In this document: positions 44,832 through 55,464 of the stretch, in pieces | Layout of the letters: each line of letters starts with the position of its first letter | Position numbering within the stretch: the first letter of the stretch is position 1 | Assembly (NCBI GenBank): GCA_036346395.1 | Contig: CM070594.1 | Coordinates: 30,785,385-30,849,384 of the forward strand | Direction of reading: 5' to 3' | DNA from: Hsuehochloa calcarea | Lineage: Eukaryota; Streptophyta; Magnoliopsida; Poales; Poaceae | Length of the DNA: 64,000 bases | Position numbers and translations under genes: made by a program | Notes under the pieces: model-generated | What the model was told of the DNA's origin: nothing | The model's database searches: none | The model's input: only the letters and a program-made list of their open reading frames with translations

Positions 44832-45261
44832 ACACTATCACAAGGATGGTTTTCTAGAATGCTGCAAGTCCAAAATGCTGCTGTGAGGTGATGGGCCTTC
44901 CAAGGGCTTGCGAAGATCAACGATAATGCTTAATAGATAGAGCTTTCCGGCGATGGCTATGACGTGAGCTCTACGTTCAATGTTGCTGATTTATCACCTT
45001 TTTTGGTGGTGATGATCTAGCATCGAGGTCGATGCCTTTTCAAGAGGGGGAGGATGATAAGGTATCCCTAACACTTATACATTTTCTCCTATTGGTGGTG
45101 ATACACATACTTATCTAGAAGCCATAAATGAGGCTACAAGTAATACAAGTGCAGAAGTGCATGTTGGTCCACTGACTAGAGCTAGAGCTAAACTTCTAAA
45201 TCAGTAGGTGCTTTTGTTTCTTAATGAATCTTCTATTGTCATTGATGAGAATTAGATACTA

Positions 45262-46080
45262 TGATACGGGGGTGGCCCGATCTTCTTGACGAGGAACCTT
45301 GGATAATTGATGCGAAGTAGGCGATGTCACTAGATGAACTCTCGCCCCATGCACGAACCCTCAACTCTTTGGAATATGCCCAAGACACACCGGATAATTG
45401 ATCGTCGCGAGACCACGAACGCGATCGCCAAGCCCCAATTCCCAATGGAATGACGGCTCAACCTTGAATTGCGAATCGAACAAATGGATCACCTAGTCCT
45501 CTCTCAAAGTCCTCGCATGGACTCTAGTTTCGAAAGAACAAGCAATAGCTATGTTTCAATTCTTATGCATAAACTAATCTAAGACAAAAGGCACAAAATA
45601 CAAGAGTATATATGACCCCTAGGGCCGGCCACAAGGTATGTAAACCGACTGCAACACATCCCTACATGTATTGGACTCAAACTCACACAAAAAGAAAACC
45701 TAAACAGACAGCTGCCGCATTGTTTTGGTCATTGCGGCATGACGGTAGGGTTTCTGAGGCTGGGGCCTTACCCATTGTGTGGGCCTTGGAATAAGCTTTC
45801 CAACAAGCCCAAGAACACGCCAATCGGACTCTGTATGTAAAAGTTATGACCATTTTATTACAGGTCTGTTGGGCTGTCCCGAACCGAATCCGAATTGAAT
45901 TCTGAGTTGATTCCTAGTTTGATTTCGGCTGGAGTTGTGGAAGGTGCAAATTGGGCTTGGAAATCTTATCCAAAATTTGGGCTTTGGATTCTTGAGCTTC
46001 TCCCCGTTTCCCCTCTTGGTCGTATGGGCTTCTTCTCCCTTGTTGGCCGCATGTGTTGCCCTCCTTCATGACTTTGTCCC
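45262..46080 (-). repeat. Gypsy-3 3' LTR (inner end approximate)
   Basis: The plus strand starts TGATACGGGGGTGGCCCGATC, which resembles the LTR end at 61368 (TGATGCGTACACGCTAGGGG...GTGGCCCGATC). The U3-like phrase about TCGGACTCTGTATG near 45830 reads on the minus strand. The five bases before it are TACTA; the matching copy was not found. Confidence 0.6.
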
Positions 46081-46400
46081 CGGCCTCCCTGTCCTCCCTC
46101 TCGGTTCCAAAGTTTTCAAGTTTGTTAAACCTAAGAATGTACCAAGTATTACTTTTAGGTAGTAACCAATTATCATCGACAACACAAGGAAACTCATTAT
46201 GAAACAAATACACCTGTTATTTTAGAAGTATAATTCTTGTTTCATGAAAAGCCTCATAATTAGTTGGGATATCTTCATGATCCTCGCTTTCTTAAAAAAA
46301 TCGTCCTCGGCTTTTGATAGCCTGAAAATGTGCTAGACAAAGAAAACAACGTATATGCATGGTATATGTATTTATCATTTGTTTTATTAGCCCTTTTGTT
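46081..46400 (-). pseudogene. Gypsy-3 pol C-terminal remnant
   Basis: Minus-strand frame with SEDHEDIPTNYEAFHET, the acidic tail seen near the end of pol in the elements at 58.1 and 63.1 kb. The bulk of pol (protease, RT, RNase H, integrase) is absent between here and 46401, so the element has an internal deletion. Confidence 0.5.
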
Positions 46401-47060
46401 TTACAAATCAGGAATAGTATAACAATAGCCATTAGATAGATGTGATGTATTCATCGCAACACGCCTTTTATCCACTTTATCCACATTATGAATGGACAGA
46501 CCAAATTCATTTTCAAATGTAGACAAGTGGCTTGTATAACCATATTTCAACTTTACAACATCAGTTTTATGTAATGTAAATGATAAAATTGTTTGTTTCT
46601 TCCATTCTTCAATTGCATTACCCTGATTGCTTATACTTGATTGTTCAACAAAAGATGACTGAGTAGGCTTTAGAAATATGTCTAAACAGTAGACACTCAC
46701 ATTTAAACTCATCTCTAAGTGATCATTACAATGCCCAAGAGATAGTTTGTTCCAAACATGCATTTTCAATTCAGCAAGCTGATCACAAGTAATGCATATT
46801 CGATAAACATGAAACATGTTGTCTACACCAAAATTTCCAATCAAATTAAATTTATAAGTGATGGTGTAGGTACTAGCTAGTGATTTCAAACACATAATTT
46901 TATATACTCTCTCAATAACACTAGATAGCTCTATAGGTTCATCGAACATGATACAACATAAAGAATCAACAGGGGATATTCTAGTAAAAACTTCATTATG
47001 AGTAATCAATTCCATATTACGTAAATTAAGCGCATTAAATTCAGAACGTGGAATATTCAA
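46401..47060 (-). CDS. Gypsy-3 ORF of unknown function, 219 aa
   Basis: An uninterrupted minus-strand frame from MNIPRSEFNALNLRNMEL to stop at 46401. No motif I recognise: no zinc knuckle, RT or protease box and no membrane segment. It lies downstream of gag in the same strand and is followed directly by the pol tail, so it is most likely an element-borne region between gag and pol. Part of its 5' sequence is duplicated upstream at 47181-47424. The methionine may be internal, because gag-side sequence upstream is broken by stops. Confidence 0.45.
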   Translation of the reverse strand: MNIPRSEFNALNLRNMELITHNEVFTRISPVDSLCCIMFDEPIELSSVIERVYKIMCLKSLASTYTITYKFNLIGNFGVDNMFHVYRICITCDQLAELKMHVWNKLSLGHCNDHLEMSLNVSVYCLDIFLKPTQSSFVEQSSISNQGNAIEEWKKQTILSFTLHKTDVVKLKYGYTSHLSTFENEFGLSIHNVDKVDKRRVAMNTSHLSNGYCYTIPDL

Positions 47061-47424
47061 AGGAAAACTAGAGTTCTCACTCTTGCTTACCTCTTCTTGA
47101 GGAATATTAAATTCAACACCATGATTGTTAGTGTTATCGACCTCCTCAGTTGTTGTAGGTGCTATAGTGTGCTCTCGATCACACTAAATAGCTCTATGGG
47201 TTCATCGAACATGATATGGCATAAAGAATCATCAGGGGATATTCTAGTAAAAACTTCATCACGAGTAATCAATTCCACATTACGTAAATTAAGCACATTA
47301 AATTCAGAATGTGGAATATTCAAAGGAAAACTAGAGTTCTCTTACTTACCTCTTCTTGAGGAATATTAAATTCAACACAATGATTGTTATTGTTATCGAC
47401 CTCCTCAGTTGTTGTAGGTGCTGT
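46918..47424. repeat. 263-bp-period direct duplication in Gypsy-3
   Basis: 46918-47164 and 47181-47424 are near copies (both run from ACACTA(G/A)ATAGCTCTAT to GTTGTTGTAGGTGCT) with few substitutions and a short deletion in the second copy. Confidence 0.9.
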
Positions 47425-47527
47425 AGGTATCAAATCTTTATCATGACACCACAGGTAGTAAGCACTCCATCCCCACCCGTGGTTATCTCGCGTCTTTTAC
47501 TTCCAGCAGTCTTGGGTTGTTGAGCGA

Positions 47528-48321
47528 TCAACTCTTCTTCTTTAATATCAACTTTGCATAATGTGAGAAAAAAACACTAGAAGTAGCTTGTAAATTGTTA
47601 ATTTCAATAGTAACCTCGCTTTCACTATCATCTACTTCTCTTTTTTCTGTTGGTATATCTGTCTTACACTCAATTTGGATGCCCTCAACTGCACAAATGG
47701 TGGAATTACACAGCTTACTCTTGTTATCATTCTCACTCAATTTGTCTATGTGGCTCTCATTCTTACAAGGGTTGTGATACACCTCATCCCCAAAGATTGT
47801 GGGTCAGTAATGAAACAATGACCATCAACTACAATCTCTTCATGAAGTAATGGAGCAATACTACATGAAGCCTTGACTGAAGGGAAAATCCTATGCTCAG
47901 TCGCCTTCTTATGTGACACACTAGTGGACTTCAAACCTTATCGCAGCCTTATCAACTTTTCCACTAGGGAACACTTGTAGTGGTAAGGTACAAAACGTGC
48001 ACGCAAATGCTATTTCATCTGCTCCCAGGTGATAATCAGCAACTAATGGTGTTCCATACGATGATGAATATACCACTCCCACCAATGTGTGGCATAATCA
48101 ACTAAATCATTGGACGCAAGTAAGAGCTTACTCTCATTGGAATATTTGTGCATCGGAAATAGCGTATCAATTTTCCACTCCCAAGTGAGGTATTCTTCCA
48201 CATCTGTACTACCTGAAAATATAGGGATAGAAAATTTGGGCTTAGCGACAAAATTCTTATGATGCACATTGGGGTGGTTGAACATGGCACGCAGCTCCAA
48301 GAAGTTATTATTGATGTCCAT
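47528..48321 (-). pseudogene. Gypsy-3 gag
   Basis: 48321-48043 encodes a capsid-type segment: KFSIPIFSGSTDVEEYLTWE, then LASNDLVDYATHWWEWYIHH. Lower pieces (47934-47746 and 47782-47528) continue in shifted frames, including EEIVVDGHCFITDPQSLG. The upstream end is cut at 48349 by insertion of the Gypsy-4 LTR. Confidence 0.75.
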
Positions 48322-48349
48322 ACATAGCTGCGTAACCTCCTCCTAGAGG

Positions 48350-50502
48350 TGTAATACCCCAAAAGTAAATCGGCGTACTACAAGAAGTTTCAGAAGGAGT
48401 TAATGGGAAAATCTGAATCGTTTTTTTCTTGAGGGTTTTCGTGTTTTTCAGCAACTTTGGGCTCAGAGCCTCGGCCAGGTGGCCCATGAGGGGCGGCCAA
48501 AGGGGGTATCTCCCCCCCTAAACCCTAAAACCCCTTCCCCCTTCCCCTTTTCTCCCACTTGGAGCCGGCACTCTCCTTCCCCCTGCGCCACCTTCTCCTT
48601 CCCCCATTCGCCAGATTTGTTCGTCAGCTTTGGGTAATTTCTGTACATTTTCTGATATGTCCACCTTTTAGAAAGTTGTAGCCCTTAATCTTAGATTTCT
48701 TTTGGCACCGAGATCATCTGATTTGGAGTTACGGTTTAGGAGATATGTCCATTTTTGTGCGACTGGTCAGGAGAGTTGACGGGATTTCACAGTTTTCTTG
48801 TCTGGCCATTATGAATTGTTTAGAGGCCGAATCAGAAAGGCCACCCAAAATGAATATTGTAGAGAATTTAGTAATGTTTCCAAGTTGATAAAGAACACAA
48901 TTTTTCGAGTTGGCAATCAAAATTTATGAAATTTTTACCGTCGCTGTGTTCTCACTGTCAGATTGAAAGGACAGAGAATTTCACCTGTACATTAGGGTTA
49001 ATAGAAGGCCGAATCAGGAGTCTTTCCCAACTAGGTTATTGTAGCCTGTTTAATAATATTTCTAAATTGATAAAGCTCATCTCAATTGGATCTGTAGAGT
49101 GAAAGTTATGCTATGTTCTTTACTGCTGTGCTGTATTCTGGACAAATGTTTGTCAGTTATTTTCAACGGTTGTTTAGACCACTGGTTTGGCCGAATCAAA
49201 GAACCCCACCAACTAGAGTTTCGTAGCCTGATACGTTAAGAGTATTTGAGCACTGGTTTCAAGTCATTCGAGTTACAAATATTTAATTACGATTTTTCTC
49301 GTCTTGCTGATCGGAAGGGCGATATTGGTGATTAGTTAATTCGTCATTTTGAGTTTTTGGTTATGTTGATTAGATAGAGGTTATGGTAAAACGCTTGTAG
49401 CCACGTCATGTCTTGTTATTCTTATTTGAATAAATATTTGTGTAGGCGGTGGGGCGGAGAGTGGAGAAATTCGTCGTTGCCTCCTAACTCAAATCCAGTG
49501 GAAGGCAAGTACATGGTAGAGTGGTGAACAATGGGTTGTTCACCATGATCATTGTTGTTACTTATCATGCTATTTATTATGCTTTCGTTCAGCTTATTCT
49601 TATACATGATATTGATGACCTTGAGTGAATGAGATTATGATATTGAGATAATGAGGAGGAGATATTGAGTTAATGAGATGGACTATGTTGATGAATAAAT
49701 AAAGATGTCGCATCATTTACATTCATCATGACAGGGTTGCATGAGCAGTCGGTGAGAAAGTCATATAACTATTCGGTGAGGTCGGTGAGAAAGATACATG
49801 ACTAGTCAGGAGAGCTCTAGATAAAATCCTACTTTGGTGGGGACTTCACGGGAGTGAAGGATAGAGTGTGTCATCGACGGGTGAACACTTCGCTATACCG
49901 GTATCAGCTGATGAGATGCATATGAGCATGAGCATGTTGGTGCATTCGCATATCTCGTAAATTGTTAAATTGTGCAACTTTACCTATATGGAATATGGCT
50001 TGTTTGTTTGAGAATGACAATGGCATTAACTAAATGGATGATGATGATAACTTTGATTATGGTGAATAAACTATTGTTTATGGCTTTATTATGTATTCTT
50101 TGAGTCTTGGACTCGTTCTTGCTCTATTGTTGTTTTTAGGTGACCCGGTGATGACGTTTTACTCGGGAAGGGCTAGCGCACTTGGAATCATGCACTTCAC
50201 CCAATTATTTGATTCATTGGACATGAGAAACTTTTAGAATAACATGAATATTTATATCTAGGACATGATGGTATTGAATAACCATAGATGCTTGGTTTAT
50301 GTTAATCTTGGTTTATTATTTTGCTATGCTCCTAGGTCTAATTTATCTATGATTGTCATAGTGTTATGCTTGTGTTAATGCGACCCGTGGATGGGTTTTA
50401 ATGTTGTTATGCTTGCTGAAATTTTATAGTAAGTTGATGTAAATTAGATGGTTATAGTAGTTTAGTGGCATTCTAAGCTCAATGTTGGGTTGAGGTATTA
50501 CA
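48350..50502 (+). repeat. Gypsy-4 5' LTR (2,153 bp)
   Basis: Starts TGTAATACCCC and ends GAGGTATTACA, followed by a perfect primer site, so it is a 5' LTR on the plus strand. It is inserted in the Gypsy-3 gag; AGAGG precedes it. The partner LTR is not in the window. Confidence 0.9.
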
Positions 50503-50504
50503 GT

Positions 50505-50516
50505 TGGTATCAGAGC
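50505..50516 (+). other. Gypsy-4 primer-binding site
   Basis: TGGTATCAGAGC, a perfect methionine-tRNA complement, two bases after the LTR. Confidence 0.95.
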
Positions 50517-51564
50517 GGGCTTCAGGTCCGTGGTGAATAGATTAATAACTTAGTTAACCTAAAATTGCTAAAACTTAGTTAGCTCAATGTTTTGACACAC
50601 TGGTGCACAGTAGGATGGGAATGGGTTGAGTATCGCATTTACGCTTCCGTTATGTTGTATTGATGATTTATGTTATGAATTGGTTCTGACTACTTATGAT
50701 TTGATTATGTGATTGCTATGGATCATGACAGTCGAGAGGTAGAGATTGTGGTTGTGGCCATAGGCATGGCCAAGTTATATCACCGTTTGTTGTATGATAG
50801 TGGTGAAGTGTTTACATCGGGTAATTTAGTTACAGGTGTTGAGGATATGTTTCTTTAGAAAAGTTGTTTTCTTTCTTGAGTTTGAATTTGATTATTCCTG
50901 TTATAGTTGCGGTTGATGAATTTTCTTGGGTTAGTATTTACAATGCAGTTGATGTATTTTTATTGGTCTTTGTTGGTTCTATTAAGTTATTATTTGTTCT
51001 CCTGACTGTTGATCTGTTGTTGTTTCTTGTGAACGTCGTTAATTTGCAAGGTTGATCTTTTCACGAGAGATCTGCCTTTCTTGTTGGGAAAAAATGACTC
51101 ATTTGTTAGCTTGGTATTTTGGATAACGAAAGTTTCTTTTTCAAGTCCTTTAACATGAGGAAGCTTTGACCCAATGTATTTCTTTTGGGTATTTTGAGTA
51201 TTGAAGTTGAATGCTTCTCTGTTATAAAAGAAAATATTAAAACCCTTTAGCGATGTCTTGTTGTGGTTAAGTTAAAGGTTGTAATTAAATAAATTAATGG
51301 ATATGGTATGGGTTATCAAGTTGGGTCTTTAGTGTGGTGTATAATCAATCTTAACCAAGAACCTTGGAAGGAAAGTTGATTAACTTGATGGTGTTATGTG
51401 GTAGTTCTTGATGAACTATGATTAATAGTATGGCTATACCTAATTGGATTAAAAGGAGTTATTAAGAATTGTAGAACATTGATGGTGGTATGATCATTAA
51501 AATTATTTAGTTTTGCTAAACTTGTTGGTGTGGATATCGTGAGGATATGGGCACGATCTTAGAA
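50517..51564 (+). other. Gypsy-4 leader or internal non-coding DNA
   Basis: AT-rich sequence without gag or pol similarity. The 63-codon frame at 50864-51055 is hydrophobic and not like any element protein. The rest of Gypsy-4 would lie beyond the Copia-3 insertion, outside the window. Confidence 0.55.
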
Positions 51565-53399
51565 TGATGAGTCAATTGGCAATGGCTTTGTTGGTTTGCA
51601 AAATCACGCGTTTTGGTTTTGCTTGATCATCGGACCACAGGTGGTCGGCCGGTGGTAAAGGCGATCGGACCGCCCGTGGAAAAATCGGACCGGCCGTGAT
51701 TGCCCATCGGACCTGCCTTGCCCAAAAGTGGATTTTGAAATTTGAGCCAAAAATAAGTTGTGTAGGCAAGTGAGGAGTCTCACGGATGTGGTCACATTAT
51801 TTTGGAGCTCGGTCAAAAGTTCTATTCATTGAAAATTCCGAAGGTTTGGATTTTCGATTTGAAAATTTAGTTAAGTCTTTTAGGCGGTCCGATCGCCGTT
51901 GTGGAATCGATCCGTGGCTGAAATCGGTCGGACCGACCGTGTGGGGTGGTCAGACCGCCGATGACTTGAAGGTGAGCCTTCTTTGCATTGATGTGATTTG
52001 AATGTGTTTTATTGTATGAACTTCCATGCCTTATTGTTGCATATTGCATTGCGGAGATAACGTGGGTCAAGTTGTGAAGAACTTTTTCCCGGAGACGATT
52101 TGTTTGTCTATTGCTGTGCAGGTGGCTTGCAGGTCAATGACGTCAACGGTGAGGTGGATCGGGACTACGCTTGGAGAGCTGAGGTCGAGCGATCATGGAT
52201 GCCGAGTGAGGTCGTGTGACTCAAGCATGGTGCGAGATGGGCAAGATGGATCGAGCGGGTAGTTGATCTGGTGGTTGGATCAGTGGCGCGAAGTCGGTGC
52301 GAGTCTCGGGAGGTTCGATGGGATTGGACGGGAGAGACTTGGCGGCGTGATGAGAACCGTGATCAACCTACACGTGGTGAAGCAAGCGATTGCTTCAACA
52401 GATGTATGTGTGTGGGTCCCATGTGTGTGTGGGTCGCAAATGTGAAACCCTAGGCCTCTCCTATAAATAGAAAGGGGGGAGATGTAAAACCCCCCAAGCA
52501 CTCATTTGGCCATCTTCATCTTTTTCTAGGGTTTGGAGGAGAGGAGAGAAGCTAGGGTTGGAGAGATTGTGTGTATGCTCCTTGTTGAGCTCTTGTCCTC
52601 CTTGTTGGAGTGGCTTTGTAAGCATCTTGTGAGATCAATCAATCTTGTGATGCTTGCTTGAGAGATCAATTGTCTCCCTTGTGTTCTTCTCTCTTTTGGA
52701 TGAATTTGGTGCTTCCTTGATTCAAGTGGTTCAGCTTGGTCTCTTGACCTATTTTCTCTTGCTTTGATGTGTGGGAATACTCCTAGAATCATCTAGACCA
52801 TCAACCCCTACAAGCAAGTCTTGAATCAAAGATTTTCATATTTCTAGGGTTTGTGCACTTCATTGGTAAAACCTTGAGAGATCGATTCTACGATGTGGAT
52901 CTGAAGGATCGTCGCTAGAAATAGGTCTCTAATATCCTTAGGGAGGTGTGCTCGAAATTTGGTCAAGTTTCATTGGTTGAATCAAAAGTTGGATCAAATT
53001 TCGTTTTGGATTTGGGCTTGGCATTTCGATCTTGGACTAAATCGGTCGACCAGGTTTAACGTGGTCCGACCGCCGCTTTCGAGACGCCCGATGGCGGCGG
53101 GTCGAACCGATATCAATGGTCCGACCGCTGCTAGTAGCCGGTCCGATCATTTGGTTAACCGTCGGTCCGATCGCTTGATCTGACCGGTCGACCGCCATGC
53201 CTATCGAGCAGTGAGTTCAATTCTCCACTTTTGTGTCGTGTGGTTGAGAGGTTATCGAATTGACAAGGCTTCCTCTGTGCACTTACTGATCTTCTTAGCT
53301 TTCATAGCTAAAGGAGTAAAGTTCGTGTTGAATTTGATTAAGGCGAGAAATTTGAGAAAGCGCCTATTCACCCCCCCTAGTCGCCTTTACGGTCCTACA
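51565..53399 (+). repeat. Copia-3 5' LTR (left end approximate)
   Basis: The right end GGTCCTACA at 53399 is firm because the primer site follows. The left end is set at a TG near 51565 by similarity of composition only. TATA box CTATAAATAG at 52461-52470. Many GGTCGGACCG-type phrases occur in U3 (51630-51960) and again at 53040-53190. Confidence 0.7.
52461..52470 (+). promoter_or_regulatory. TATA box of the Copia-3 LTR
   Basis: CTATAAATAG preceded by C-rich sequence, about 930 bp before the LTR end; a plausible U3/R promoter. Confidence 0.65.
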
Positions 53400-53401
53400 A
53401 G

Positions 53402-53414
53402 TGGTATCAGAGCC
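53402..53414 (+). other. Copia-3 primer-binding site
   Basis: TGGTATCAGAGCC, two bases after the LTR. Confidence 0.95.
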
Positions 53415-53454
53415 AGTTAGCTCTTCTCATAGATCTTAACCGGTCTTTGGAGCC

Positions 53455-55464
53455 ATGGCGACTGATAAGTACTCAACCAAGCCACACATTTTTGATGGAG
53501 TTGATTTTGCATACTGGAAGGCTCGTATGCAAGCTTATATCGAGGCTCAAGGGCACGCTATTTGGCTTAAGGTAAAAAACCCTTATGTCGTGCCAGCCGA
53601 TGACTACATGATCACTCCAGATGTGGAGGCCAACAGCAAGGCTCAGAATTTTTTGATCCAAGTCCTTAGTCGATCTGAGTTTGAGCATGTTGCTCATTTG
53701 CGGTCTGCTCATGAGATCTGGCGGACCCTTTGTGATTATCACGAGGGGTCCACTGCGATCAAGGAGGTGAGACAGAACCAGCTGAAGAAAGTTTACTCTA
53801 AGATCGAGCAAAGGCCTGGGGAGTCTTTAGATGAGCTGTGGGGAAGATTTTCTAAGATTCTTCATGATCTCCGCGCTGTTGACCTGGTCTTTTCTGAGTC
53901 TGAAAATGCACGCCAGCTTTTGGGTGCTCTTGATGTGAAGGTCTGGGGAATGAAGATCACTTCCATCAATGACAACACTGTCATGAGTGAGCTTACCATG
54001 GATAAGCTTTACTCGAGGTTGAAGACGCATGAGATTGATTTTATCTCGCGTCTCCCCAAGACAGAGTCGATGGCATTAGTGGTCGACAAATCCAAGGGTT
54101 GTTCTTCTGAGTCTTTCGATTGTAGCTCATTTGGTTTTTCATTATCTGCTTTGCATTCTTTGAGCGATGAGCAACTTGAGAAACTGCCCGAGGATGACTT
54201 AGTCCTCCTATCCACCAAATTCACAAGTGCGTACAACAAGGTGAGGAATAGGAGGAGAAGTGGACCTATCACATGCTTCGAATGTGGTGAGCCAAACCAC
54301 ATTCGTTCCAGGTGCCCCAAGCTAAAGGGCAAGGAGGAGAAGGAGACACGAAGACATCCCCAGGAGAGGGATGCAAAACCCAAGAAGACAAACTATCGCA
54401 AGTTTGTTAGTCGGGTCCTTGCCGCTCTAGAGAACGTGAACATGAGCGATGTGGACTCGGAAACGGAAGACGACGAGAGTGACTCCCGTGGCAAGAAGAA
54501 GGCTCATGACTTCACTGGCATGTGTTTCATGGCCAAGAACAGCCACGACAGCGACTCCTCCAACGATGAGAATCCCTTTAGTGATCCTGATGAGGTATGC
54601 CCTTCAATTGCTGACATGAAAAGGGCTTTGGTGCTTGCTGAACAGAAATTGCATAAGCAAGTAAAAATGATTAAGAAGCAGAATATTATGATTGATAATT
54701 TGAACCTAGAAGTTGTTAGGCTAAAATCTATTAATCCTGATGATATTTGTGATTCCTGCACTAGCTTGCTTAAAGAACTGTTAAGCTTGAAATCTGCTCA
54801 TTACTCTGTTGCTAATCAATTAAAAGATGCTCTTGATGAACTAGAATCTCTCAAGTCTAGTTCCGTTTGCTTAGATGCCATTTCTCTTGATGTGACTGCC
54901 ATGGAAGCTATTCCTTTAACCTGCTCTAACTGTGCTTTACTTGAATTAAAATTGGATAGCTCCTTGAAAGAATTGCAAAAATTTGATGCTAGTCACACAT
55001 GCTCTCATTGTAAGAATAATAGGATTAAGATGCAAGAGATGACTGAAATAGTTGTTTACTCTAGAGCTGCCTCTTTTGAAAATTGTCCCAAGCTTACAAT
55101 TGAGATTGAAGCTTTAAACAAGACTCTTGAAGAAAAAGCTAAAATTGAAAAATCCATGTCTCTTACTGCTTTTAAGAAAGTCATTGATTCTAACTCTTGT
55201 GTTTTGAATGCTGAAGTTGAAACCATGATTGGTCAAATTCAAGAGGCATTTAGAGTCAAATTTAAGGAGCAGTTGAATAGGATTAAGGAATCCTATTGTG
55301 TGTCTTGTGAGGCCTTCAAAGTGGAAGTGGCCCTTCTTAAGAGTAAACGTGATGAGGTAATCAAGTCTAGTAAGTGCACTAGATGTGAGGGTCTAATTAA
55401 AGAGAATGATTACCTCAAGGTTGATTTGAGAAGTTTTCGAGTGGGCAAAAGAAACTCAACATGA
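53455..55464 (+). CDS. Copia-3 gag, 669 aa open frame
   Basis: The start ATGGCGACTGATAAG lies 40 bp after the primer site and matches the gag start of Copia-1. Residues 1-200 are the copia gag core (FDGVDFAYWKARMQAYIEAQ, ELWGRFSKILHDL). A zinc knuckle CFECGEPNHIRSRC (C-C-H-C complete) is near residue 280, followed by a basic stretch, an acidic patch (DSETEDDESDS) and a long coiled-coil-like region to the end with scattered Cys pairs. It would form the particle and bind RNA. The frame stops with TGA at 55462-55464, one base off the continuing gag, so a single-base indel probably ends it early. Confidence 0.88.
   Translation: MATDKYSTKPHIFDGVDFAYWKARMQAYIEAQGHAIWLKVKNPYVVPADDYMITPDVEANSKAQNFLIQVLSRSEFEHVAHLRSAHEIWRTLCDYHEGSTAIKEVRQNQLKKVYSKIEQRPGESLDELWGRFSKILHDLRAVDLVFSESENARQLLGALDVKVWGMKITSINDNTVMSELTMDKLYSRLKTHEIDFISRLPKTESMALVVDKSKGCSSESFDCSSFGFSLSALHSLSDEQLEKLPEDDLVLLSTKFTSAYNKVRNRRRSGPITCFECGEPNHIRSRCPKLKGKEEKETRRHPQERDAKPKKTNYRKFVSRVLAALENVNMSDVDSETEDDESDSRGKKKAHDFTGMCFMAKNSHDSDSSNDENPFSDPDEVCPSIADMKRALVLAEQKLHKQVKMIKKQNIMIDNLNLEVVRLKSINPDDICDSCTSLLKELLSLKSAHYSVANQLKDALDELESLKSSSVCLDAISLDVTAMEAIPLTCSNCALLELKLDSSLKELQKFDASHTCSHCKNNRIKMQEMTEIVVYSRAASFENCPKLTIEIEALNKTLEEKAKIEKSMSLTAFKKVIDSNSCVLNAEVETMIGQIQEAFRVKFKEQLNRIKESYCVSCEAFKVEVALLKSKRDEVIKSSKCTRCEGLIKENDYLKVDLRSFRVGKRNST

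Larger units (their letters stand above)
40196..45250 (+). pseudogene. Gypsy-2 pol C-terminal region, split by two solo LTRs
   Basis: Three pieces read in order: 40196-40382, 42750-42762 and 44837-45206. The first encodes DLLPLPSQ, then a lysine-rich helix and the start of the conserved MIFQPGDM motif seen after the gypsy integrase core. If the two insertions and one copy of each duplication are ignored, the frame carries on. The last piece includes SSTFNVADLSPFF and ends with the GPLTRARAK tail typical of the end of such pol genes. The region binds DNA or chromatin in related integrases. At least one frameshift lies in the last piece near 44850. Confidence 0.8.

Noticed and set aside
44408..44891. 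Gly/Arg-rich frames of 121-133 codons
   Set aside because: They lie across the GC-rich end of a solo LTR and have no protein features.
48463..48648. 61-codon frame on the minus strand
   Set aside because: Lies in the Gypsy-4 LTR and its complement occurs in the solo LTR at 44 kb; not a gene.
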